Source: Prevotella sp. ne3005 (GTDB lineage Bacteria; Bacteroidota; Bacteroidia; Bacteroidales; Bacteroidaceae). From it: DNA of 64,000 nt. The stretch covers positions 1 to 64,000 of the forward strand of contig NZ_FOCK01000007.1 of NCBI RefSeq assembly GCF_900110085.1. The letters are read 5' to 3'. Each line of letters begins with the position of its first letter. Within the stretch, counting starts at the first letter, position 1. Of the stretch, positions 49,747-58,566 are shown piece by piece. The notes under the pieces were generated by a model that did no database searches, had not been told where the DNA came from, and saw nothing but the letters and a program-made list of their open reading frames with translations. The position numbers were made by a program, and so were the translations under genes.

Positions 49747-51954
49747 ATGGCAGAGATCAAACAGACCAAGCGTGCAGGCAAGATACTAAACGACACCATG
49801 AAGTGCTGCAGGGAATATAGACATGAGTTCGTCATGCCTGAGCACCTGTTGTTCGTCCTCATCGACGACTATAACTTCAACAAGGCCCTGGAGATATTCT
49901 ATTCTCCAGAGATGCTGGCCGAACGATTGGAAGACCAGTTGGAAAACATCGAGACGGTGCCGGAAGACCGTCAGTACGAACCAGAGGCCTCCGAGCAGAT
50001 GGGGCAGCTGATAGAAATCGCGTGTCAGCAGGTCTTCTGCAGCAGTGCCGAGGCGATGGATATGCCCCATCTCGTCATGGGCCTGCTCCGTCTGGAAGAG
50101 TCGTGGGCCTGTTATCTGCTCAAGGAAGCCCTTGCCAACAAGGAGGGTGAATTCATGAGCCAGCTCGTCAGCCTCTGTGAATACGACGACCATCTGGAAG
50201 AGGAGACGGGCGAAGGGAAGCCTGATGCCGCCTGGCGACGCCTCGTCACCTGCATGAACGAGCTCTACCAGAACCACAACCCGCTCATTGGCCGTGAACA
50301 GGAGTTGCATCGCACCATCCAGGTACTCTGTCGTCGCGATAAGAACAACCCCCTGCATGTGGGCGAGCCTGGTGTGGGCAAGACAGCCCTCATCTGGGGC
50401 TTGGCAAGGATGATTGAAGAGGGGCGGGTACCCGAACGGTTGAAGGGCAGCCGCATCTATCAGCTCGACATCGGCACACTCCTCGCCGGCACACAATATC
50501 GTGGCGACTTCGAACATCGCATCAAGCAGATCATGGATGGCATTCAGGAAGAGAGCGACAAGAACATCGTCTATATCGACGAGATCCACACGCTGGTGGG
50601 AGCTGGTGCTACGGGAGAGGGTTCGATGGATGCCTCCAACATGCTGAAGCCCTATCTCGAGACGGGCACCATCCGTTTTATCGGCTCCACCACTTACGAG
50701 GAATACAATCGTCACTTCTCGCGTTCGAAAGGCCTCGTGCGACGTTTCCAGCAGATCGACATCCCCGAGCCTACGCCCGAGGAGACCAAGCACATCCTCC
50801 GTCAGCTGCGCTCGCAATATGAGACCTTCCATGGTGTAACCTACGATGACGAGGCTCTCGACTTCGCCGTTGATGCCAGTTACAAGCATGTCAACGAACG
50901 GTTCTTGCCCGATAAAGCCATCGACCTCATCGACGAGGCTGGAGCTGCCGCCTCTACCGCCGGCTCAGCAACAGTGAGCAAGGCCGATATCGCCGATGTC
51001 TTGGCAAAGACCTGTAAGGTCGATGCCCTCGCCATCGACTCCGACGATGACAACAACGCCCGTCTCTCAACGCTCAACACACAACTCTCCTCTCAGATCT
51101 ACGGTCAGGACGAGGCCATCCGCCAGGTGGTGGAAGCCGTTCAGATGTCGAAGGCTGGACTGCTCGACGATAACAAACCCCTCGCCTCGCTGCTCTTCGT
51201 CGGACCTACGGGCGTAGGTAAGACCGAGGTGGCACGTGTGCTGGCTAAAGAACTCGGCATCTCACTGCTGCGCTTCGACATGAGCGAATACACAGAAAAG
51301 CATACCGTTGCCAAACTCATCGGCTCGCCAGCAGGCTATGTGGGCTACGAAGACGGCGGTCTGCTCACCGATGCCATCCGCAAGAGCCCCAACAGCGTGC
51401 TCCTGCTCGACGAAATCGAAAAAGCCCATCAAGACATCTACAACATCCTGCTTCAGGTGATGGACTATGCACGCCTCACTGACAACAAAGGGCGCAAGGC
51501 CGACTTCCGCAACGTCATTCTCATCATGACCTCCAATGCCGGTGCCCAGTTTGCCGCTCAGGCCAATATCGGCTTCACAGGCAAGGTGTCGCGTGGTGAA
51601 GCCATGCTGAAACAGGTGAAAAAGACCTTCAAGCCCGAGTTCATTAACCGCCTCTCGGGCACGGTCGTCTTCAACGATATGGACGAGCACATGGCCACCC
51701 TCATCCTCCGCAAGAAACTGGGTGAGCTTCAAGACAAGCTCACCGCCAAACAAGTGTCGATGACCCTCACCGACGAGGCCTTCCAGCTCTTACTCAAAGA
51801 AGGGTTCACGCGCGAATATGGTGCCCGAGAGATGGATCGTGTCATCGCCCAGCGCCTCAAGCCCCTGCTGATGCGCGAGATCCTCTTCGGCCGTCTCAGA
51901 CAGGGCGGAAACGTAGAAATAGTAGTAAGCGATGGCAGTCTATCAATTAGATAA
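49747..51954 (+). CDS. clpA: ClpA, ATP-dependent Clp protease ATP-binding subunit
   Basis: A 735-residue AAA+ unfoldase with an N domain and two nucleotide-binding domains. Walker A of D1 is GEPGVGKT at 206-213 with Walker B IVYIDEIHTL near 275; D2 has GPTGVGKT at 486-493 and VLLLDEIEKAH near 553. It unfolds ClpS-bound and other substrates for ClpP. The D1-D2 linker contains ARLSTLNTQLSSQ (about 438-450), which is the same sequence class, protein and DNA, as the heptamer tracts in xseA and is not expected in ClpA. The stop overlaps aat by 23 bp. Confidence 0.95.
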   Translation: MAEIKQTKRAGKILNDTMKCCREYRHEFVMPEHLLFVLIDDYNFNKALEIFYSPEMLAERLEDQLENIETVPEDRQYEPEASEQMGQLIEIACQQVFCSSAEAMDMPHLVMGLLRLEESWACYLLKEALANKEGEFMSQLVSLCEYDDHLEEETGEGKPDAAWRRLVTCMNELYQNHNPLIGREQELHRTIQVLCRRDKNNPLHVGEPGVGKTALIWGLARMIEEGRVPERLKGSRIYQLDIGTLLAGTQYRGDFEHRIKQIMDGIQEESDKNIVYIDEIHTLVGAGATGEGSMDASNMLKPYLETGTIRFIGSTTYEEYNRHFSRSKGLVRRFQQIDIPEPTPEETKHILRQLRSQYETFHGVTYDDEALDFAVDASYKHVNERFLPDKAIDLIDEAGAAASTAGSATVSKADIADVLAKTCKVDALAIDSDDDNNARLSTLNTQLSSQIYGQDEAIRQVVEAVQMSKAGLLDDNKPLASLLFVGPTGVGKTEVARVLAKELGISLLRFDMSEYTEKHTVAKLIGSPAGYVGYEDGGLLTDAIRKSPNSVLLLDEIEKAHQDIYNILLQVMDYARLTDNKGRKADFRNVILIMTSNAGAQFAAQANIGFTGKVSRGEAMLKQVKKTFKPEFINRLSGTVVFNDMDEHMATLILRKKLGELQDKLTAKQVSMTLTDEAFQLLLKEGFTREYGAREMDRVIAQRLKPLLMREILFGRLRQGGNVEIVVSDGSLSIR
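51063..51092 (+). repeat. Heptamer tract inside the clpA linker
   Basis: CTCTCAACGCTCAACACACA and ACTCTCC: diverged CTCAACK heptamers encoding LSTLNTQLS between the two ATPase domains, again in the stop-free orientation. Confidence 0.65.
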
Positions 51955-52582
51955 AGACCTGTGGTTTCCCGATCCCCATCTGGGCGAGGACGACGGACTG
52001 GTGGCCGTAGGCGGTGACCTGAGTGTCGACCGTCTGTTGCTGGCCTACTCCAACGGGTTCTTCCCCTGGTTCTCTTTTAAGAATCAGCAGGAGCCCCTGT
52101 GGTTCTGTCCCTTGCAACGCTTCGTCATCTTCCCCAGCGAGATCCATGTCAGCCACTCCATGCAGCAGCTCATCAACAAGGGCCGCTACAAGCTCACGAT
52201 GAACGAAGACTTCGATGGTGTAATCCGAGGCTGTGCCACAGCCCAGAACCGCCATCAGGAAGAAGGCGCATGGCTGGGGCCCGACATCATCAAGGCCTAT
52301 ACCGAACTCTACCGTCAGGGTTTTGCCGCCAGTTTTGAGGTGTGGGACGACGACCGTCTCGTAGGCGGTCTCTATGGCGTCAACCTCGGCAATGCTTTCT
52401 TTGGCGAGAGCATGTTCTCCCTCGTCCCCAGCGCCTCAAAACTGGCTCTCATCCACCTTGCGCGGATCATGGAACTCCTAGGCGGCCAAATTATCGACTG
52501 CCAATTGGAAACACCCCATCTCCGCTCCATGGGCGGACGTTTCATTCCCTATGAGGAATACCTCCAAATCATCAGGAAATAA
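51932..52582 (+). CDS. aat: Leucyl/phenylalanyl-tRNA-protein transferase
   Basis: A 216-residue transferase that adds Leu or Phe from charged tRNA to proteins with N-terminal Arg or Lys, creating primary N-degrons for ClpS. LWFPDPHLGEDDGLVAVGGDL at the N-terminus, LLLAYSNGFFPWFS near 32, GAWLGPDIIKAYTELYRQGF near 112 and GGLYGVNLGNAFFGESMFS near 143 are conserved. It overlaps the end of clpA by 23 bp, so supply of degrons and their degradation are co-expressed. Confidence 0.95.
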   Translation: MAVYQLDKDLWFPDPHLGEDDGLVAVGGDLSVDRLLLAYSNGFFPWFSFKNQQEPLWFCPLQRFVIFPSEIHVSHSMQQLINKGRYKLTMNEDFDGVIRGCATAQNRHQEEGAWLGPDIIKAYTELYRQGFAASFEVWDDDRLVGGLYGVNLGNAFFGESMFSLVPSASKLALIHLARIMELLGGQIIDCQLETPHLRSMGGRFIPYEEYLQIIRK

Positions 52583-52595
52583 AACCGCGTGCCTA

Positions 52596-53753
52596 TCAAT
52601 TCATCCGACGTTCGGCCAACTGCAGCAGTTCTTCTATTTCCGCTTTACTAAGGAATGCGTGACTAATAGCAGTGCGCACCATCAATTTGGCCTGCTCTAC
52701 AGTGAGGATGCCTGCATCGTAGAGCTTCTGGAATTCATTCTCAACAGTGGTGTTCGAAACAGTCATGTTATCAGTATTGACACAAACGGGAACGCCATCA
52801 TTAAGGAATGACTGAAGGGGATACTGCGACATGGTGGTAATGCCTTCCACAGCCTTGGTCTGCAGGTTGCTCGAAGGGCTGAGTGTCAGACAGACATCCT
52901 TTTGTTTCACCAAGGCTTTCATATCTTTGTCGTTCCAAGCACGGACACCATGACCTAAACGCTTTGCACCGTATTCAATGGCAAGCTTCATGCTCTCCAC
53001 GCCATCAGCCTCTCCGGCATGAATGGTAAATGGCACACCCTGTTCCTTGGCATAGGCGAAGAGATTCTTATAGCTGGATGTGGGGAAAATGGCTTCTGCT
53101 CCAGCAAGGTCGGTGGCGCATACCCCCTGACCCAGATATTTCTTGGTCATACGGACCGTCTCATAGTTCAGATCATCGTTGTCAGCCCCACGCATACAAC
53201 AGAGTATCAGCTGGACCTTGATGCCGTTCTTGCACGCTGCCATTCCTTCTTTCAGACCCTCGATGCTGGCAGCCACGACCTCGTCCTGTGTCATACCTTT
53301 CTGCAGATGCAGCTGAGGTGCATAGCGTATCTCAGCATAGATAAGCCCCTGATCGTAGAGGCGCTTCACCAGTGAACTGACGCTATAGGCGATGGTCTCA
53401 CGGCTCTGCATGATGCTGACAGGCAGGTCGAAGCACTTCAGATAGTCGTTAAGGCTCTCACAGTCATCGGGACATACAAGAAGCTTCTTAACCTCGTTTC
53501 TGTCAGAAGGAATGCTGACGCCCTCGATGGCTGCCATGTGGATGGCGTCGTCAACAGAGAGCGATCCGTCAAGGTGGAGATGCAGATCTACAAGCGCATA
53601 CTTTTTGGCATCAAACGACTCTGGCGATGGCGTATCCTTATCGTCGTTGCTACATGCGATAAACATCCATGCGCCACAGATAAGGCAACATGTGAATAAA
53701 CTTTTGCCGCCGATAAGGGTGGCAGCAAATACCCTTGATAGAAAATGTTTCAT
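52596..53753 (-). CDS. Exported adenosine deaminase lipoprotein
   Basis: A 385-residue adenosine deaminase with an unusual N-terminus: a long signal with MFIAC (lipobox Cys at 34) followed by SNDDKD, an acidic stretch like the Bacteroidota surface-export signal. The enzyme begins about residue 55 with LVDLHLHLDGSLS (two zinc histidines), then FTIHAGEADG with the catalytic Glu, RLGHGVRAW, and NTDNMTVSNTT with the zinc Asp. The NTDN form (second Asp replaced) is also seen in other bacterial ADAs. It should deaminate adenosine outside the cytoplasm, for nucleoside scavenging or to remove host adenosine; the second is speculation. Confidence 0.87.
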   Translation of the reverse strand: MKHFLSRVFAATLIGGKSLFTCCLICGAWMFIACSNDDKDTPSPESFDAKKYALVDLHLHLDGSLSVDDAIHMAAIEGVSIPSDRNEVKKLLVCPDDCESLNDYLKCFDLPVSIMQSRETIAYSVSSLVKRLYDQGLIYAEIRYAPQLHLQKGMTQDEVVAASIEGLKEGMAACKNGIKVQLILCCMRGADNDDLNYETVRMTKKYLGQGVCATDLAGAEAIFPTSSYKNLFAYAKEQGVPFTIHAGEADGVESMKLAIEYGAKRLGHGVRAWNDKDMKALVKQKDVCLTLSPSSNLQTKAVEGITTMSQYPLQSFLNDGVPVCVNTDNMTVSNTTVENEFQKLYDAGILTVEQAKLMVRTAISHAFLSKAEIEELLQLAERRMN

Positions 53754-53772
53754 ATTGCTTTAGTTTATTTTG

Positions 53773-53903
53773 CAAAAATACGATATTTTTCCGAAAACAA
53801 AAAGAAAATCACCGAAAAATTTGTTCTATATTAATAATTCGACCTATATTTTGCAGAATGTGAGCGATATATTTGGCTGTTTCATGGAAAATGAGTATTT
53901 TTG
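53773..53903. promoter_or_regulatory. Divergent promoters, adenosine deaminase (-) and LruC-like gene (+)
   Basis: Minus: TATTTTTG at 53773-53780 with TTTG at 53798-53801 (spacer 17). Plus: TTTG at 53872-53875, spacer 20, TATTTTTG at 53896-53903, giving a leader of about 45 nt. Confidence 0.7.
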
Positions 53904-53955
53904 CAGCAAATATTCAATTTTATTAATTAAATCAAATAAAAGAAGTTTTATAGAA

Positions 53956-55209
53956 ATGAAAAAAATGATGAGCACTGCTGCCGTTATGGTAGCATTGGCA
54001 GGAACAGTGATGTTCACCTCTTGTGGAAAAAGTGATTTGTATGACGCAAATCTTGTGAATGAGAAAACCGTGAAAAGCTATGAACAGCAGTTTATAGAGG
54101 CCTTTGGCCCTGTATCAGAGAATCAGAGCTGGGACTTTACAGCCAGCGCTAAGGCTAGCACCCGTGGTGATGTGCAATCAACAGTAGTTTGGAATACAAA
54201 ACAGCATGGAAACAATTTCTTCGCTTTTGTTGATGAAGATTTCGAAGGTGTAAAAGAGCAGGTGGAATCTGCTGCGGTTGTGGATTGGAAACCTTATGCA
54301 TCAATGATCATCCATCCTGTTTATGCGAAAGGTACGGGTGATGATTATGCTTATCATACTGTTGGTGTGAAGTTTAATGGTCAAGATAAGTTGATTAATT
54401 ATTTATTCACAGTGAATGCCAAAGATAATACATGGTATTCTGGTCTTGGAAAGGCTCCTGGCACAAATAATCTGAATTTCAATACAGGACGCGAGATTGA
54501 TTCGGAGGATATGATGGGTGTTGAGGGCTTTTTCTGGTATGCTGTTGTCACACCCTCTGCAACAAATGCTTCAGGTATAGCTAGCGACGCTGAAATTTGG
54601 AACAATTTAGAGCAGCACAAATTAACTACTTGTAAAATGTTCACTGTGAATGGCCGTCAGTATGTAGCCTTCGACTGCAACGGTGATAAAGACTATTCAG
54701 ACTTAATTTGTCTTCTGGAGAACTACCAAGTAAAAGAAGCTGAGATTGTCAAAACTGAAGCTAAGCGCTACATGATGGAAGACCTCGGTAGCGTGGGTGA
54801 CTTTGACTTCAACGACTGCGTGGTAGACCTGACCAAGACAACCTGGAGCGACGGTAAGGTGGAGACGAAGGGTGTTGTTCGTGCCCTTGGCGGAAAGCTT
54901 GATATCGCAATCCTCATCGGTGGTAAGCAGGTATGGGCCAAGAGTGCTCAGGAAGGCCTTGACGTGAAGACGATGTATAACACCACAAATATTAATAAGA
55001 GTAATGTGTATGGAGAGTTTGATGCTTCCGACTGGCAGCCTTCAGATAATAATATCTCTTTCGCTGTGAAGGGTGAGAATGCCCAGGACATAACAACAAT
55101 GATTGAGTTCCCAAAAACTGGCACCATTCCCCAGATGGTTGCTGTGAAGGCTGATCACGACTGGATGTCAGAGCGTACCCGCGTACCACGCATCAGCTGG
55201 TTTGAGTAA
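53956..55209 (+). CDS. LruC/DUF4842-like lipoprotein
   Basis: A 417-residue lipoprotein with the signal MKKMMSTAAVMVALAGTVMF and TSCGKSD (Cys at 23). The central part is not recognised; the C-terminal half has LGSVGDFDFNDCVVDLTKTT near residue 276, the calcium-binding-like DxDxND motif of LruC/DUF4842 domains, and ends with MVAVKADHDWMSERTRVPRI. It is probably a surface-exposed structural or adhesive protein. Composition of the first half is more A+T-rich than neighbouring genes, which suggests either low expression or a different origin. Followed by a strong terminator. Confidence 0.72.
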   Translation: MKKMMSTAAVMVALAGTVMFTSCGKSDLYDANLVNEKTVKSYEQQFIEAFGPVSENQSWDFTASAKASTRGDVQSTVVWNTKQHGNNFFAFVDEDFEGVKEQVESAAVVDWKPYASMIIHPVYAKGTGDDYAYHTVGVKFNGQDKLINYLFTVNAKDNTWYSGLGKAPGTNNLNFNTGREIDSEDMMGVEGFFWYAVVTPSATNASGIASDAEIWNNLEQHKLTTCKMFTVNGRQYVAFDCNGDKDYSDLICLLENYQVKEAEIVKTEAKRYMMEDLGSVGDFDFNDCVVDLTKTTWSDGKVETKGVVRALGGKLDIAILIGGKQVWAKSAQEGLDVKTMYNTTNINKSNVYGEFDASDWQPSDNNISFAVKGENAQDITTMIEFPKTGTIPQMVAVKADHDWMSERTRVPRISWFE

Positions 55210-55235
55210 TCTGTCTGAAGTCCATCCAACCTATA

Positions 55236-55277
55236 CATAAAGCCGGGATACCCAAGTTAGGGTGTCCCGGCTTTATG
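55236..55277 (+). terminator. Terminator after the LruC-like gene
   Basis: CATAAAGCCGGGATACCC pairs with GGGTGTCCCGGCTTTATG (one G-U, 6-nt loop). No strong T run follows. Confidence 0.75.
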
Positions 55278-55354
55278 TTCCCCTGCCTCCCAGCCCTTTA
55301 CGTTATCTCAAGTCCCCTTGTCATCTCGAGCGCAGTAAAAGACAGATTTAGAGT

Positions 55355-55550
55355 AAAATTACAAAATTACAAATTACAAATTACAATAAGGTTTTTTGGA
55401 GTGAAAAAGACAAAAATCCTTAATATATACCTCATATTTTATAATTATATATATATAATTATAAAATATAACCTTAAAATCCATTTTTTAGCCGAAAATC
55501 GAGCTAAAAAGGTCTTAATGTAATTTGTAATTTGTAATTTGTAATTTTGT
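55355..55550. repeat. 196-bp palindromic element with AAATTAC tandem arms
   Basis: The left arm (55355-55390) is four to five units of AAATTAC; the right arm (55515-55550) is its inverted copy. The centre is a perfect 36-bp A+T palindrome (55434-55469). A hairpin TTTTTAGC/GCTAAAAA lies in the right half, as a smaller hairpin does in the 20541 element. Shared inner sequence includes TAAGG after the left arm and TTAATATAT before the palindrome. No coding frame spans it. Confidence 0.8.
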
Positions 55551-55570
55551 CTTTCCCTGTCGACCGGATG

Positions 55571-55670
55571 CGGACTGAACGAAACTCGTAAGGGGACGCA
55601 GAGTCATACCGCGGACGACGCTGTGAAACTCGGTAGAGGACGGAAGGAAACTCGGTGGCAGACTTAGCCG
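55571..55670. repeat. Degenerate GAAACTCG repeat block
   Basis: GAAACTCG occurs at about 55581, 55623 and 55648, twice followed by GGTAG/GGTGG and each associated with GGACG-type sequence. The block fills the space between the 196-bp element and the next promoter. No gene is seen. Confidence 0.45.
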
Positions 55671-55712
55671 AGCGAGCTACATCTCAACAAAACAAAAAAA
55701 CACATGTATTTA

Positions 55713-55744
55713 TTTGGTTTTGTCTTCGATTTGCACTATCTTTG
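55713..55744 (+). promoter_or_regulatory. Promoter of the M28 peptidase gene
   Basis: TTTG at 55713-55716, spacer 20, TATCTTTG at 55737-55744, 25 bp before the ATG. Confidence 0.8.
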
Positions 55745-55769
55745 CAGGCAACAAGTAAAATATACCATT

Positions 55770-57329
55770 ATGAAAAGAATGATTGTGGCAATGGCGGTTG
55801 TGGGAATGAGCTTAACAGCCGTTCATGCACAGATACAGCAGTCGCAACTGAAAACCGGCAGCGATGAGCAATTGTTGAGAGAATGGACTAAGGTGCTGGC
55901 ATCAGATGAGTTTGGTGGACGGAAACCCATGACGACCTACGAAGACAAGACAGTGAACTACCTTGCCAGGCAATTGGAGGAAATGGGTCTGGAGCCTGCC
56001 TTTGACGGGAGTTGGTTTCAGCCGTTCAACATGATTGCAGTGACTGCCAAGCCAATGGGTAACAAGCTCTCCGTAAGGGGCCGCAAGAAGGCCGAGTTGC
56101 GCTACCCAGACGATGCTGTGGTGTGGACAGCCCGTGCTACGGAAAAGATCGACTTGAGGCAGACAGAGTACGTATTCTGCGGTTTCGGCATCCATGCTCC
56201 TGAGTATGGATGGGACGACTATGCAGGGATTGACGTGAAGGGAAAGATTGTCATCGCGATGGTAAACGACCCTGGCTATTACGACAATCAGTTGTTCAGA
56301 GGGCGAAACATGACCTATTACGGCCGATGGGTCTATAAGTTTGAGGAGGCTCGCCGACAAGGGGCTGCAGGTTGTCTGGTGCTCCACAACACCGAGGCAG
56401 CCAGCTACGGATGGCATGTCTGCGTAAATGGTCACCTGACGGATAATCTTGCCCTGTATAACCCTGACACCCGAAACGCCGATGAGTTGGCCGTCAAAGG
56501 CTGGCTGCATGAGCATGGAGCCCAAAAGCTGTTTGATGCGGCTGGGATGGACATGGGTAAGGCGATAGCCGAAGCCAAAAGACCAGGATTCAAGAGTTTC
56601 TCGCTGAACGTGAAAGGCGACGTGAGGATGAGTGCTACTTTCAATATCAGACAGACACAAAACGTAGGCGGCATCCTACGAGGGTCGCAGACTGACGGCG
56701 AGGCCGTGGTACTGAGTGCCCATTGGGACCACCTGGGTATAGGGAAGCCCGACGAGCATGGCGACACCATCTATAATGGTGCTGCCGACAATGCCTCAGG
56801 CATGGCAGGCGCACTGCTTACAGCCAAGAAGATGAAGGAGTTACCCAGAACCGGCAGGAGCCTGATCTTCCTCTTCCCTTCGTCGGAGGAGAGCGGACTA
56901 TTCGGTTCGGAGTACTACTGTGCACATCCTGTCGTAGAGATGAAAAAGACGGTGGCCTGTCTGAATTTTGAGAGTATCGGTCCCGCAGAATTGACGCGCG
57001 ATGTGGTGATACTGGGTGGCGGCGAAAGTCCTCTGGACAAGTATTACATTGCTGCAGCTGCAGCTCAAGGCAGGTATATCTACTTCGACGACGACAACTC
57101 CGACGGTTGGTTCTTCCGTTCAGACCATTACAACTTCGTTAAGAAGGGTGTGCCAGCCGTAGTGCTTGAGAACGGCCAGCATCCAGTGGATATGAGTAAG
57201 CCAAACAAATACCCGATGCCCGTATGGTATCACAAGCCATGCGACGAATATCGCGATGACTGGGATGTGAGCGGAACGCTGGCTAATGTCAACCTGATAT
57301 TGAGTGTAGCACTATCGTTGGCTGACTGA
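55770..57329 (+). CDS. Secreted M28 family metallopeptidase
   Basis: A 519-residue zinc aminopeptidase-like enzyme with a signal peptide (MKRMIVAMAVVGMSLTAVHA). The zinc-binding residues are in SAHWDHLGIG near 316, NGAADNASGMAGALL near 335, PSSEESGLFGSEYY near 370 and RSDHYNFVKKGVPAVVLENG near 451. The insert between about 110 and 240 (GKIVIAMVNDPGYY and QGAAGCLVLHN) resembles a PA domain, as in many M28 exopeptidases. It should release amino acids from peptides in the periplasm or outside. Monocistronic; converges on luxS with 18 bp between stops. Confidence 0.92.
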   Translation: MKRMIVAMAVVGMSLTAVHAQIQQSQLKTGSDEQLLREWTKVLASDEFGGRKPMTTYEDKTVNYLARQLEEMGLEPAFDGSWFQPFNMIAVTAKPMGNKLSVRGRKKAELRYPDDAVVWTARATEKIDLRQTEYVFCGFGIHAPEYGWDDYAGIDVKGKIVIAMVNDPGYYDNQLFRGRNMTYYGRWVYKFEEARRQGAAGCLVLHNTEAASYGWHVCVNGHLTDNLALYNPDTRNADELAVKGWLHEHGAQKLFDAAGMDMGKAIAEAKRPGFKSFSLNVKGDVRMSATFNIRQTQNVGGILRGSQTDGEAVVLSAHWDHLGIGKPDEHGDTIYNGAADNASGMAGALLTAKKMKELPRTGRSLIFLFPSSEESGLFGSEYYCAHPVVEMKKTVACLNFESIGPAELTRDVVILGGGESPLDKYYIAAAAAQGRYIYFDDDNSDGWFFRSDHYNFVKKGVPAVVLENGQHPVDMSKPNKYPMPVWYHKPCDEYRDDWDVSGTLANVNLILSVALSLAD

Positions 57330-57347
57330 CTCGATGAAAATTCGTCT

Positions 57348-57842
57348 TTAAGCGTCGGCGAAGCGCTTGCCGTCGGAAAGCGTGATCTGGAGTTTGGTGT
57401 ACTCGCAGTGGAAATCGTTTTGCAGGCGATCGAGATAGCGGGCACACTCCCATTTGCACATGGGGAGATCGTGGAGCAGATAGTTGCCACAGGCCTCCGG
57501 ACGCGTGGCAGGGACCTCGTCCTGAGTGAGGATCCACTGGAGACACTCGATGGTGAGGCGACGCATGTCCTCGACGGTATAGCTGCCAGTCATGATGATG
57601 TACATACCTGTAAGACAGCCCATGGGTCCCACGTAGACTACATCGTCCTTAACCTCGGAATTGCGGAACCAAGTGGCCATGAGGTGTTCGATACTATGGA
57701 TGGCGGCCGGTGCCACGGCGGGCTCTTTATTGGGCTCGGTGATACGCAGGTCGTAGGTGGTGAAACCCTTATCCTCGCGCGACACATAGATGCCGGGCTT
57801 GAGGTGGGTGTGATCGATGGTGAAACTCTGTATAACTTCCAT
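57348..57842 (-). CDS. luxS: S-ribosylhomocysteine lyase LuxS
   Basis: A 164-residue iron-dependent lyase that splits S-ribosylhomocysteine into homocysteine and DPD, the precursor of autoinducer AI-2. Metal ligands are in HSIEHLMATWFRN near residue 49 (HxxEH) and EACGNYLLHD near 118; the catalytic cysteine is in GPMGCLTGMY near 73. It lies 36 bp downstream of mtnN, which makes its substrate, so the cycle step order matches gene order. Confidence 0.95.
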   Translation of the reverse strand: MEVIQSFTIDHTHLKPGIYVSREDKGFTTYDLRITEPNKEPAVAPAAIHSIEHLMATWFRNSEVKDDVVYVGPMGCLTGMYIIMTGSYTVEDMRRLTIECLQWILTQDEVPATRPEACGNYLLHDLPMCKWECARYLDRLQNDFHCEYTKLQITLSDGKRFADA

Positions 57843-57849
57843 TTGGGAA

Positions 57850-57884
57850 ATTGAATATTGAATATTGAAAATTAAATATTAAAG
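57850..57884 (-). repeat. Heptamer tract between mtnN and luxS
   Basis: On the plus strand ATTGAAT, ATTGAAT, ATTGAAA, ATTAAAT and ATTAAAG. It begins at the mtnN stop and ends a few bases before the luxS ATG. Here the transcribed orientation is the largely stop-free one. Confidence 0.65.
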
Positions 57885-58523
57885 ACTTTCGATGAAGGTC
57901 TTGGTGACTTGGAAGGAGTTCTGGGCAATAGTGTTCCAGAAGTCATGGTACATAGAGGCGTCTGTATCGCGCAGGGGAATGTCGCTGATGACGCGGAATG
58001 AGATGAAGGGCACCTTATTAATATAACAAGTCTGGGCGATGGCACAGCTCTCCATGTCGACGGCCTTGGCCTCGGGGAAGTGACCAACAATCTCACGCAT
58101 CTTGTCTTTAGTGTCGACAAACCAGTCGCCAGTGACGATGAGACCGGGATGGACTTTCACTCCCTTGGGCAGACTCAGGGAAAGAGCTTTTTCGAGCAGG
58201 CTGGGGTCGGCATCGAAGCGCGGGGGAAGACCCTGTACCTGACCGTAGACACTATGTCCGATAGCCTCGCCACAGTAGACGTCGTGGTAGGCGAGTTGGG
58301 TGCTGACCACGACATCCTGAACGTTGATATCATCGCCATTGCCACCTGCACAGCCTGTGGAGATGATACAGTCGGGTTGGAACTGGCGGATCATCTCTAC
58401 CGTCTGGATGGCGGCGTTGACCTTACCGATACCGCTTTTCTGCAGGATTACTTGATCTTCGGGGAATAACGGACGGAGCTGCTGCAGTTCCTTGTCCATT
58501 GCAACAATAATACCTATTTTCAT
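57879..58523 (-). CDS. mtnN: 5'-Methylthioadenosine/S-adenosylhomocysteine nucleosidase
   Basis: A 214-residue nucleosidase that removes adenine from SAH, MTA and 5'-deoxyadenosine. GIIVAMDKELQQL at the N-terminus with the catalytic glutamate, IISTGCAGGNGDDINVQDVV near residue 53, VDMESCAIAQTCY near 159 and ISDIPL near 182 with the catalytic aspartate. With luxS it forms the two-step recycling of SAH, and the adjacent SpoU methylase is a SAM user. Slightly shorter than E. coli MtnN but complete. Confidence 0.94.
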   Translation of the reverse strand: MKIGIIVAMDKELQQLRPLFPEDQVILQKSGIGKVNAAIQTVEMIRQFQPDCIISTGCAGGNGDDINVQDVVVSTQLAYHDVYCGEAIGHSVYGQVQGLPPRFDADPSLLEKALSLSLPKGVKVHPGLIVTGDWFVDTKDKMREIVGHFPEAKAVDMESCAIAQTCYINKVPFISFRVISDIPLRDTDASMYHDFWNTIAQNSFQVTKTFIESL

Positions 58524-58528
58524 ATTTA

Positions 58529-58566
58529 TACCGTTTTACTTTCTTACTATCTTACTTTCTTACCTT
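58529..58566 (-). repeat. Octamer tract between the SpoU gene and mtnN
   Basis: On the minus strand GGTAAGAAA, GTAAGATA, GTAAGAAA, GTAAAAC and GGTATAAATATG. It encodes the last residues of the upstream protein (KKVRK), supplies its TAA and runs to the mtnN start. Confidence 0.7.

Noticed and set aside
53770..53955. Longer N-terminus for the LruC-like lipoprotein
   Set aside because: The extra 62 codons would include the promoter region, and the lipoprotein signal starts exactly at 53956.
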